From: DASXMT01 sp963803065
Lineage (GTDB): Bacteria > Actinomycetota > Acidimicrobiia > Acidimicrobiales > RAAP-2
Assembly: GCA_963803065.1 (NCBI GenBank)
Contig: CAWDKW010000014.1
Span: 254,460-318,459 of the forward strand
Reading direction: 5' to 3'
DNA length: 64,000 nucleotides
The notes beneath the pieces were generated by a model, which saw only the letters and a program-made list of their open reading frames with translations, searched no databases and was not told where the DNA came from. This document shows positions 1 to 8,198 of this stretch, in pieces (position 1 is the first letter of the stretch; each line of letters begins with the position of its first letter). The translations under genes and the position numbers were made by a program.

Positions 1-54
1 TGGGTGGACATCCCGGCCCGGGGCGTGCTCGACATCTTGGAGTCGAGCCCGTGA
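1..54 (+). CDS. 3' end of an unidentified gene (partial)
   Basis: An open frame enters from the left edge and reads WVDIPARGVLDILESSP before a TGA at 52-54. The TGA overlaps the GTG start of malQ as GTGA, the same junction type seen throughout the downstream glucan operon, so this is probably the previous gene of that operon. Seventeen residues are too few to name a family; an alpha-glucan enzyme would fit the context, but this is inference only. Confidence 0.6.
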   Translation, partial: WVDIPARGVLDILESSP

Positions 55-2207
55 GCCGCGCCCGGGAACACCATGTCAGGGCCCTGGAGGCGCTGTGCGC
101 CCTGGTCGGGGTGGAGACCGAGTACACCGGGAGCGACGGGGCACGCCACCACGCCCGCCCGGCGACCCTCACCGCCATCCTCGGCGCTCTCGGCCTACCC
201 GTCGGCCGGGTGGAGGACGCCCCCGAGGCCTGGCGGGCGGTGACGGCGAGCCGGGCCCGCCGGGCCATGGAGCCGGTCGTCGTGCAATGGGAGGGCGAGC
301 GGCGGAAGGTCCGCGTGTCACTGCCCGGTCACCTGGACTGGGGCGCCGGCTGGCACCAGCTGGAGCTGGAGGACGGGACCATTCGGCGCCGGCGCCTGTC
401 TTCCGTCGGCGCCACCCGGGTGGGGCGCGACACGGTGGACGGACGGGTCCTCGACATCTACGAGCTCCCCGTCGACGGCAGCGCCGGGCCCGAAGGCGGG
501 GAGGACCTGCCCCCGGGCTATCACCGGCTGACGCTGCTGGCTCCCGGCCCTGTGGCCACGGCGCTGGTGGTGGCCGCTCGCACCTGCCCGCTCCCGGCCC
601 GGGGTTGGGGGGCCTTCCTGCCCCTCCACGCCCTCAGGACCGAGCACGACGGCGGCGTGGGCAGTTATCAGGACCTCGGGCGCCTTGCCCGGTGGGTGGG
701 CGAGCAGGGAGGCGCACTGGTCGGCACGCTGCCCCTCTACCCGGTGTTCGTTAACGAGCCGGTGGACCCGAGCCCGTACCGGCCAGTGACGAAACTGGGA
801 CTCAACGAGATCCACATAGACCCGACCGGGCTGCCCGAGCTGTCCATCGCACCTGAGGCCCGCCGGCTGCTGGCCAGCGACGCCGTGCGCAAGCAGGTCG
901 ACATCGCCCGGTCCGCCCGGTTGGTCGACTACGCCGGGGTCATGGCCACCCAGCGCGCCGTCCTCGTCCCCATGGTGGCGGCGCTGTTCGCGGGGACGTC
1001 GAGACGGCGGAGCCAGCTCGAGGCCTTTGCCGCCGACCGACCGGAGTTGGTGTCCTACGCCCGTTTCCGCTCGGCGTGCGAGCGCCTGGGCTCGCCGTGG
1101 GCGACGTGGTCGGTGGCCGAGGCAGGACGAGCCGTCGCGGGGACCGACGACGCCGCCGAGCGCTACCACCTCTACGTCCAGTGGGTCGCCGATCAACAGC
1201 TGGCCGCCGTGAGCCGGGCGGGGAGCACCGGCCTGTACCTCGACCTGCCCGTGGGCGTGCACCCCTCCGGCTTCGACCCCTGGTGGCAGCGGCACGCCTT
1301 CGCCACCGGCGTGAGCGGCGGAGCCCCACCAGACGCGTTCTTCGCCGGCGGACAGAACTGGGGGTTCCCGCCGCTGCATCCCGATGGCATCCGGGACGAC
1401 GGCTACCGTTACCTGATCGCCCAGCTGCGCCAGGCCTTCCGCTACTCGGCGGCCGTCCGCGTCGACCACATCATGGCCCTTGACCGCCTCTACTGGCTGC
1501 CGGACGGGACCGACGACGGCGACGGCGCCTACGTGCAGTACCGCAACGAGGAGATGCGTGCCGTCGTTGCCCTGGAGTCGAGCCGCTCGGGAACCGCCAT
1601 CATCGGGGAGGACCTCGGCACCGTGCCCGCTCGAGTGCGGGCCGCCATGGACCACGACAGCATGCTCCGGTCCTGGGTGTTCCAATTCGAGACCTCGCCG
1701 AGCGATCCCGCACCGGCGCCCCCGCAACGCTCGTTGGCCTCGTGGGGGACCCATGACCTGCCCCGCTTCGCCGCCTATTGGGAGGGCGCCGACATCGACG
1801 AGCGAGAGCGGTCGGGCGCGCTCGACGCGGCGGCGGCCGCCGCCGAGCGGGCCGAACGGGCGGCGAAGAAAGTGGCCCTGGCATCGGCACTGCACGTGCA
1901 GACCTCCGGCACCGCGGGAGGGCGGGGGCCCGATGGCGAGACGATGGACCTGCTGCGGGCCTGCCTCGGGCACATGGCCGCCGGGGACTCGCTGCTCGTG
2001 CTGGTCGACTTGGAGGACCTTTGGCTCGAGCGCCAACCCCAGAACCGTCCGGGCACCGGGCCCGAGGTGCCCAACTGGCGGTTCCGCTCGGCCCTGTCCC
2101 TGGGCCAGGCCCAGGCCGATCCTGGCGTCGTCGCCCTCTTGGCCCTGGTTGACCGGGCCCGAAGGGAGCCGGCCGCCGCCGGGCGGCCAGAGAGGGCCGC
2201 GATATGA
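51..2207 (+). CDS. malQ: 4-alpha-glucanotransferase (amylomaltase, GH77)
   Basis: A 718-residue protein that disproportionates maltodextrins by moving 4-alpha-glucan segments between chains in the cytoplasm. The GH77/GH13 active-site blocks are readable: RVDHIMALDRLYWLP near residue 471 (Asp nucleophile), IIGEDLGTVP near 520 (Glu acid/base) and SWGTHDLPRF near 567 (third Asp). The long N-terminal region of about 200 residues before the barrel is usual for actinobacterial MalQ. The GTG start overlaps the upstream stop as GTGA, and the stop overlaps the glgB ATG as ATGA, indicating translational coupling. It probably recycles short maltodextrins released by the neighbouring debranching enzyme. 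Confidence 0.95.
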   Translation: MSRAREHHVRALEALCALVGVETEYTGSDGARHHARPATLTAILGALGLPVGRVEDAPEAWRAVTASRARRAMEPVVVQWEGERRKVRVSLPGHLDWGAGWHQLELEDGTIRRRRLSSVGATRVGRDTVDGRVLDIYELPVDGSAGPEGGEDLPPGYHRLTLLAPGPVATALVVAARTCPLPARGWGAFLPLHALRTEHDGGVGSYQDLGRLARWVGEQGGALVGTLPLYPVFVNEPVDPSPYRPVTKLGLNEIHIDPTGLPELSIAPEARRLLASDAVRKQVDIARSARLVDYAGVMATQRAVLVPMVAALFAGTSRRRSQLEAFAADRPELVSYARFRSACERLGSPWATWSVAEAGRAVAGTDDAAERYHLYVQWVADQQLAAVSRAGSTGLYLDLPVGVHPSGFDPWWQRHAFATGVSGGAPPDAFFAGGQNWGFPPLHPDGIRDDGYRYLIAQLRQAFRYSAAVRVDHIMALDRLYWLPDGTDDGDGAYVQYRNEEMRAVVALESSRSGTAIIGEDLGTVPARVRAAMDHDSMLRSWVFQFETSPSDPAPAPPQRSLASWGTHDLPRFAAYWEGADIDERERSGALDAAAAAAERAERAAKKVALASALHVQTSGTAGGRGPDGETMDLLRACLGHMAAGDSLLVLVDLEDLWLERQPQNRPGTGPEVPNWRFRSALSLGQAQADPGVVALLALVDRARREPAAAGRPERAAI

Positions 2208-4135
2208 GCCGGGACTCGGGCGGCACCTCGCGCCCGGTCGCCGAGAGCCTGCTGTCCGAGGACGACGTGTACCTGTTCAACGAGGGCACGCATCGTCACC
2301 TGGCCGACAAGCTGGGGGCCCACCTGCTGTCCGGGCCCGATGGTGGGGGAGTCCACTTCTCGGTGTGGGCGCCCAATGCCTCGGCCGTGGCCGTGATCGG
2401 GGACTTCAACGGCTGGGATGGCCGCGCTGACCAACTGAGCATGCGGGGTAGCTCGGGCATCTGGGAAGGGGTGGTGGCACGGGCGCGGTCGGGCGACATC
2501 TACAAGTTCGCCATCTCGGCCCGCGACGGACGCGTCCTCGAGAAGGCCGACCCGGTTGCGTTCTTCAGCGAGACCCCGCCGAGAACCGGCTCGGTGGTCT
2601 GGGACCTGGCCTACTCGTGGGGCGATGAGGAGTGGATGCAGTCCCGGGGTCAGCGCGCCACGCTCGCCGCACCGATCTCCATCTACGAGGTGCACCTGGG
2701 TAGCTGGCTCCGCTCGGTCGAGGAGCCCGATCGGCTGCTCGGCTACGCCGAGTTGGCACCGAGGCTGATCGACCACGTGCGGAGCCTGGGGTTCACCCAT
2801 GTGGAGCTCCTGCCCATCATGGAACATCCCTTCTACGGGTCCTGGGGCTACCAGGTGACCGGGTTCTTTGCGCCGACGTCCCGCTATGGAACCCCGCAGG
2901 ACTTCATGGCCCTGATCGACGCCCTGCATCAGGCCGGGGTCGGCGTGCTGTTGGACTGGGTCCCCTCCCACTTCCCCAACGACGCCTTCGGCTTGGCCGA
3001 ATTCGACGGGACCCACCTGTACGACCACGCCGACCCTCGCCTCGGCGTGCACCCCGACTGGGGCAGCCTCATCTTCAACTTCGGTCGCCACGAGGTGCGG
3101 AGCTTCCTGGCCTCGTCGGCCGAGCACTGGCTCTCCCGCTATCACGTCGACGGTCTCAGGTTCGATGCCGTCGCCTCCATGCTCTACCTGGACTACTCCC
3201 GTCAGCCCGGTGAGTGGGTGCCCAACGTGTACGGCGGCCGCGAGAACCTCGACGCGGTGTCCTTCCTCCAGCAGCTGAACATCGGGATCTACGCCGACCA
3301 TCCCGACGTCCAGACCATCGCCGAGGAGTCCACCGCATGGCCGGGCGTGTCCCGGCCCACCGACGCCGGGGGCCTCGGGTTCGGCTTCAAGTGGGACATG
3401 GGCTGGATGCACGACACGCTGGCCTACATGTCCGAGGACCCGGTCCATCGGCGCTACCACCACAACCAGCTGACGTTCCGGATGGTCTACGCCTTCACCG
3501 AGAATTTCGTGCTGCCCCTGTCGCACGACGAGGTGGTCCATGGGAAGGGCTCGTTGCTCGCGGCCATGCCCGGGGACGAGTGGCAGAAGTTCGCCAACCT
3601 CCGGTTGCTGCTCGGCTACCAATTCGGCCAACCCGGGAAGAAGCTCCTCTTCATGGGGACGGAGCTCGGTTCGGAGCGCGAGTGGGCCCACGACCGCGGC
3701 CTCGACTGGGCCCTGCTCGGCCGCCAACGCAATGCCGGCCTGTGCCGGTGGGTCGCCGACCTCAATCGCCTCTACCAGGACCAGACCCCGCTGCACGAGC
3801 TGGACTCGGATCCGAGCGGGTTCGAGTGGGTGCAGATGGATGCCGACGAGCTCAGCCTGCTCACGTTCCTCCGCCGCGACGCCGCCGGCCGATCGGTGTT
3901 GGTCGTCTGCAACTTCACGCCGGTACCCCGCCACCAGCTCCCGGTCGGCGTCCCCGAGGGTGGGTCCTGGCTCGAGCTGTTGAACAGCGATGCACCCGAC
4001 TACGGCGGCAGCGGCGTGGGCAACCTGGGCGCGGTGACGGCCGAGCCGGTGCCGTGGCGCGACCGCCCCCACACCCTGCGGGTTGCCGCACCCCCCTTGG
4101 GTTGCGTGTTCTTCCGTCACGAGTCGGGATCGTGA
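2204..4135 (+). CDS. glgB: 1,4-alpha-glucan branching enzyme (GH13)
   Basis: A 643-residue enzyme that creates alpha-1,6 branches in glycogen. It has an N-terminal CBM48-like domain (VHFSVWAPNASAVAVIGDFNGW, about residues 47-69, with the FNGW signature), then a GH13 barrel. The catalytic set is complete: D321 in GLRFDAV, E374 in IAEESTAW and D442 in LSHDEVVHGKGS. The length is slightly short of mycobacterial GlgB (about 730), because the extra N-terminal module is missing. The start is fixed by the ATGA overlap with malQ; the stop overlaps treZ as GTGA. Confidence 0.96.
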   Translation: MSRDSGGTSRPVAESLLSEDDVYLFNEGTHRHLADKLGAHLLSGPDGGGVHFSVWAPNASAVAVIGDFNGWDGRADQLSMRGSSGIWEGVVARARSGDIYKFAISARDGRVLEKADPVAFFSETPPRTGSVVWDLAYSWGDEEWMQSRGQRATLAAPISIYEVHLGSWLRSVEEPDRLLGYAELAPRLIDHVRSLGFTHVELLPIMEHPFYGSWGYQVTGFFAPTSRYGTPQDFMALIDALHQAGVGVLLDWVPSHFPNDAFGLAEFDGTHLYDHADPRLGVHPDWGSLIFNFGRHEVRSFLASSAEHWLSRYHVDGLRFDAVASMLYLDYSRQPGEWVPNVYGGRENLDAVSFLQQLNIGIYADHPDVQTIAEESTAWPGVSRPTDAGGLGFGFKWDMGWMHDTLAYMSEDPVHRRYHHNQLTFRMVYAFTENFVLPLSHDEVVHGKGSLLAAMPGDEWQKFANLRLLLGYQFGQPGKKLLFMGTELGSEREWAHDRGLDWALLGRQRNAGLCRWVADLNRLYQDQTPLHELDSDPSGFEWVQMDADELSLLTFLRRDAAGRSVLVVCNFTPVPRHQLPVGVPEGGSWLELLNSDAPDYGGSGVGNLGAVTAEPVPWRDRPHTLRVAAPPLGCVFFRHESGS

Positions 4136-6075
4136 CCGTGGCGCCCGCTTCGGGACCGGTCTGTGTCCCCGCCGCGGCCTCCCGGTGGGACCTGGTCGGG
4201 GTGCCCACCATGCCCACCGGCCGGTTGCCGCTCGGCGCCGTGCCCGTGCCCGGCGAGGGGGCCCACGTGTCGGTCTGGGCGCCGAGGTCGGCCAGGATCG
4301 CCGTGCGCGTGCTCGGGGACCGGTCCCGGCTGGTCCCCCTCGACGCCACCGACCGGGGCTATCACCAGGCGACGGTCGGCGGCCTCGAACCCGGGGCCCG
4401 GTACCGGCTGGTACTCGACGACGGACGCGAGCTGGCCGACCCGGCGTCGCGGGCACAGCCCGAGGGCGTGTCCGGGCCCTCCCAAGTGTTCGATCCACTG
4501 GCCCACCGGTGGGGAGACGCCGGGTTCGTGTCCCGGCCCCTGTGGCAGCAGGTCATCTACGAGGCCCACATCGGGACCCTGACCCCGGCCGGGACCTTCG
4601 ACTCGGCCATCGAGGTGCTGGACGAGCTGGCCGAGTTGGGGATCACCGCCGTCGAGCCGCTCCCCGTGGCCCAGTTCTCGGGCACCCGCAACTGGGGGTA
4701 CGACGGCGTCTTCCCCTACGCCGTGCAGGACAGCTACGGGGGACCCGCCGCCCTCCAGCGGTTCGTGGACGCCGCCCACCAGCGGGGGATCGCCGTGGTG
4801 CTCGATGTGGTCTACAACCACCTGGGGCCCGAGGGAAACGTGCTCGACGCCTTCGGGCCGTACGTCACCGATCGGTACCGGACCCCCTGGGGGCCGGCCA
4901 TCAATTTCGACGGTCCCGGCTCCGACGAGGTCCGTCGCTACTTCGTGGAGAACGCCCTCACCTGGTTCCGGGACTTCCACGTCGACGGGCTCCGCCTCGA
5001 TGCCGTGCACGGCATCGTGGACCCCACCGCCACCCCGTTCCTGTCCGAGCTGGCCGGCGCGGCGGAGCAGCTCGGCACCATGCTCGGCCACCGGTTCGCA
5101 CTCATCGCCGAGAGCTCGGACAACGACCCCCGGGTCGTCTTGCCCTCGGCAGTGGGCGGACTGGGCCTCGATGCCCAGTGGAACGACGACTTCCACCACG
5201 CCCTCCACGCCGCGCTGACCGGGGAGCGCCTGGGCTACTACGCCGACTTCGGGGACCTCGGCCAGCTGGCCCGGTCCATGTCCGAGGGCTTCGTCTACCA
5301 GGGCCAGTACTCCGGCTACCGATCCCGGCGCCACGGCGCCGGCTCGACTGGGGTCGCGCCGGAACGGTTCGTGCTCTTTGCCCAGAACCACGATCACGTC
5401 GGCAACCGGCCCCGCGGTGACCGCCTGTCGTCGATGGTCGGGCCCGACACCCTCCGGCTGGCTGCGGCCGTGCTCCTCCTGTCCCCCGGGGTACCTCTGG
5501 TGTTCATGGGGGAGGAGTACGGGGAGACCGCGCCCTTCGCCTACTTCGTCGATCACGCCGACCCCGAGCTGCGCGAGGCGGTGCGCCGAGGCCGGAGGGA
5601 GGAGATGGCCGGTCTGGGCTGGACCGACGATCCCCTCGACCCCCTCGACGAGGACACCTTCCGGGCGTCGGCACTCGACCGGGCCCAGCGCTGGGCCCCG
5701 GGAGGGGTCGAGTTGTGGACCCTCTACCGGGCGCTGATCGCGCTTCGCCGCTCCCACCCGCCGCTGGCTCGCTCGGCGCGGCAGGGGGCGCGGGCGCAGG
5801 CCGACGGGGACGTGGTCATCCTGGTCCGTTCGGACAGCACCGAGTCGGTGTGCAGCCTGTTCAACTTCGGCGCCCACCCGGCCGAGGTCCGTCTGCCCGC
5901 CTCCGGCGGCCGATCCGGCCAACCCCGGTCATGGACCTGCCTCATCGATTCGGCCGACGCCAGACTCGGCGGCCGGGGTGAGCGGCAACCCGAGACCCTC
6001 GGGGCCCACGGCCTGGTCCGACCAGGCCCCTTGGGTTTCTGTGCCTACGGTGACGATGGTCACCGAGGCTCGTGA
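4132..6075 (+). CDS. treZ: malto-oligosyltrehalose trehalohydrolase (GH13)
   Basis: TreZ releases free trehalose from maltooligosyl-trehalose made by TreY. The chosen GTG at 4132 overlaps the glgB stop as GTGA and gives 647 residues; an ATG at 4210 would give about 621, nearer the usual 580-600, so the first 26 residues are uncertain. The frame stays open far upstream inside glgB, but that part is only a shadow. It has an N-terminal CBM48-like fold (AHVSVWAPRSARIAVRVLGD), a GH13 barrel with D290 in GLRLDAVHG, E327 in LIAESSDND and D421 in QNHDHVGNR (numbered from 4132). The typical TreZ motif VFMGEEYGETAPF follows. It lies directly between glgB and glgX, the common treXYZ arrangement. Confidence 0.95.
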   Translation: MTVAPASGPVCVPAAASRWDLVGVPTMPTGRLPLGAVPVPGEGAHVSVWAPRSARIAVRVLGDRSRLVPLDATDRGYHQATVGGLEPGARYRLVLDDGRELADPASRAQPEGVSGPSQVFDPLAHRWGDAGFVSRPLWQQVIYEAHIGTLTPAGTFDSAIEVLDELAELGITAVEPLPVAQFSGTRNWGYDGVFPYAVQDSYGGPAALQRFVDAAHQRGIAVVLDVVYNHLGPEGNVLDAFGPYVTDRYRTPWGPAINFDGPGSDEVRRYFVENALTWFRDFHVDGLRLDAVHGIVDPTATPFLSELAGAAEQLGTMLGHRFALIAESSDNDPRVVLPSAVGGLGLDAQWNDDFHHALHAALTGERLGYYADFGDLGQLARSMSEGFVYQGQYSGYRSRRHGAGSTGVAPERFVLFAQNHDHVGNRPRGDRLSSMVGPDTLRLAAAVLLLSPGVPLVFMGEEYGETAPFAYFVDHADPELREAVRRGRREEMAGLGWTDDPLDPLDEDTFRASALDRAQRWAPGGVELWTLYRALIALRRSHPPLARSARQGARAQADGDVVILVRSDSTESVCSLFNFGAHPAEVRLPASGGRSGQPRSWTCLIDSADARLGGRGERQPETLGAHGLVRPGPLGFCAYGDDGHRGS

Positions 6076-8198
6076 GCATGCGCATCTGGCCGGGAAGCCC
6101 CTATCCCCTCGGAGCGACGTGGGACGGCGAGGGCGTCAACTTCGCCATCTTCTCCGAGCACGCCACGGGGGTCGAGCTCTGCCTCTTCGACACCCCCGAG
6201 TCGAGCGAGCCCTCGGCCCAAGTGTCGATGCCGGCGGCGACCGACCGGGTCTGGCATGCCTACCTTCCCGACGTCCGCCCGGGCGCTCTCTACGGCTACC
6301 GGATCGACGGGCCCTATGCACCCGAGGAGGGTCACCGCTTCAACCCGGCCAAGTTGCTCATCGACCCCTACGCCAAGGCGGTCAGCGGCACCATCCGCTG
6401 GAGCGACGAGCTGTTCGGGTACACGATCGGGGACCCGGCCGAGGACCTCTCGCTCGACCCCCGGGACTCGGCCGGTGCCATGCCCAAGTGCGTGGTGGCC
6501 GATCCCGCCTTCACCTGGGGCGACGACCGGTCGCCGAACACGCCCTGGAACCGGACCGTCATCTACGAGTGCCACGTGCGGGGCATGACCATGCGCCACC
6601 CCGGCGTGCCCGAGCACCTCCGCGGCACCTACCTCGGTCTGGCCTCGGACCCGATCATCGACCACCTGGTCGGCCTGGGCGTCACCGCGGTGGAGCTCAT
6701 GCCGACCCACCAGTTCGTGGCCGACCGCCACCTGGTCGAGCGGGGGCTCACCAACTACTGGGGCTACAACTCCATCGCCTATCTGGCACCGCACGTGGGG
6801 TACGCCACCGGCGGCCTGGGTGAGCAGATCGGCGAGTTCAAGTCGATGGTCCGGACCCTGCACCGTGCCGGGCTGGAGGTCATTCTGGACGTCGTCTACA
6901 ACCACACCGGTGAGGGCAACCACCTCGGCCCCACCCTGTCCCTGCGAGGCATCGACAACGCCGCCTACTACCGGCTGAACCCCGAGGACCCGCGCTACCA
7001 CGTCGACTTCACCGGGACGGGCAACAGCCTGAACATCGTGCACCCTCGGGCCATGGCCCTCATCATGGACAGCCTCCGCTACTGGGTCACCGACATGCAC
7101 GTCGACGGGTTCCGCTTCGACCTGGCCCCGGTCCTGGTCCGTGGCTACGAGGCCGGGCACCCGAGTGCCTTCTTCGAGATCATCCAGCAGGACCCGGTGC
7201 TCTCCAAGGTGAAGCTCATCGCCGAGCCGTGGGACGTGGGTCCCGACGGCTACCAGCTGGGCCGGTTCCCGCCTGGGTGGTCGGAGTGGAACGGCGCCTT
7301 CCGGGACGCGGTCCGGCGCTTCTGGCGCGGGGACCCGGGCCAGGTCCCCGAGCTCGCCTCCAGGCTGACCGGCTCGAGCGATATCTATGCCCCCAGCGGT
7401 CGCCGCACCTACGCCTCGGTGAACTTCGTCACCTGCCACGACGGTTTCACCCTGACTGACTTGGTCAGCTACGAGCACCGCCACAACGAGGCCAACGGGG
7501 AGGACAACCAGGACGGGGCCCGCGAGAACCTGAGCCGGAACTGGGGGGTGGAGGGCCCCTCTCCTTCGGTCCGGATCGAACGGGCCCGGGATCGGATGAA
7601 GCGCAACTTCCTGACCACCCTCATGTTCTCCCAGGGCGTGCGGATGATCCTCGGAGGCGACGAGATCGGGCGGACCCAGATGGGCAACAACAATGCCTAT
7701 TGCCAGGACTCCGAGGTCAGTTGGGTCGATTGGGACGTGGGCGAGACGGGCACTGCTCTCTGCGCCTTCACCCGGGATCTGATCTCCATCGTTGGGGCCA
7801 ACCCCATCTTGCGCCGGCGCGACTTCTTCACCGGCGAGCCCGTCGGCGACCAGGCCCGGGACGCGACCTGGGTCCGCCCCGACGGCGAGATGATGACCGA
7901 CGACGACTGGAAGGACCCCGAGAACCGCTCGATCGGCATGCTCCTCCCCGGGCGGGCCGCCGACGAGGTCGACACCCGCGGGCGCCTGGTCAAGAGCAAT
8001 TCGTTGCTCTTGTTGCTGAACGCCTCGAGCCGGTCCCGATCCTGGACGCTTCCCCGACTGGAATGGCCCGGGCGATGGGAGGAGCTGCTCTCGACGGCGC
8101 GGCCCGGTGAACAGGGTCGGACCGTCCGGACCCCCGCCGTCAACCTCACCGCCCACTCGAGCCTGCTCCTCCGGCACAACGAGCGCCTCGACGAGTGA
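6072..8198 (+). CDS. glgX: glycogen debranching enzyme, isoamylase type (GlgX/TreX)
   Basis: A 708-residue debranching enzyme hydrolysing alpha-1,6 branches of glycogen, supplying linear maltodextrin for TreY. It begins with the family's SPYPLGATWDGEGVNFAIFS block (CBM48) and carries GH13 regions VDVVYNHTGEGN-like (ILDVVYNHTGEG), GFRFDLAPVL (Asp nucleophile), LIAEPWDVGPDGYQLG (Glu acid/base) and VTCHDGFTLTDLVSY (third Asp). NEANGEDNQDGARENLSRNWG is diagnostic for GlgX/TreX. The start is either GTG 6072, overlapping the treZ stop as GTGA, or ATG 6078 six bases later. The stop overlaps the treY GTG at 8195. Confidence 0.96.
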   Translation: MSMRIWPGSPYPLGATWDGEGVNFAIFSEHATGVELCLFDTPESSEPSAQVSMPAATDRVWHAYLPDVRPGALYGYRIDGPYAPEEGHRFNPAKLLIDPYAKAVSGTIRWSDELFGYTIGDPAEDLSLDPRDSAGAMPKCVVADPAFTWGDDRSPNTPWNRTVIYECHVRGMTMRHPGVPEHLRGTYLGLASDPIIDHLVGLGVTAVELMPTHQFVADRHLVERGLTNYWGYNSIAYLAPHVGYATGGLGEQIGEFKSMVRTLHRAGLEVILDVVYNHTGEGNHLGPTLSLRGIDNAAYYRLNPEDPRYHVDFTGTGNSLNIVHPRAMALIMDSLRYWVTDMHVDGFRFDLAPVLVRGYEAGHPSAFFEIIQQDPVLSKVKLIAEPWDVGPDGYQLGRFPPGWSEWNGAFRDAVRRFWRGDPGQVPELASRLTGSSDIYAPSGRRTYASVNFVTCHDGFTLTDLVSYEHRHNEANGEDNQDGARENLSRNWGVEGPSPSVRIERARDRMKRNFLTTLMFSQGVRMILGGDEIGRTQMGNNNAYCQDSEVSWVDWDVGETGTALCAFTRDLISIVGANPILRRRDFFTGEPVGDQARDATWVRPDGEMMTDDDWKDPENRSIGMLLPGRAADEVDTRGRLVKSNSLLLLLNASSRSRSWTLPRLEWPGRWEELLSTARPGEQGRTVRTPAVNLTAHSSLLLRHNERLDE

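Noticed and set aside
1775..4498. 907-codon open frame on the minus strand across malQ, glgB and treZ
   Set aside because: It is antisense to three clearly assigned enzymes; long stop-free antisense frames are expected in DNA this GC-rich, and the translation is low-complexity Arg/Pro/Gly/His.
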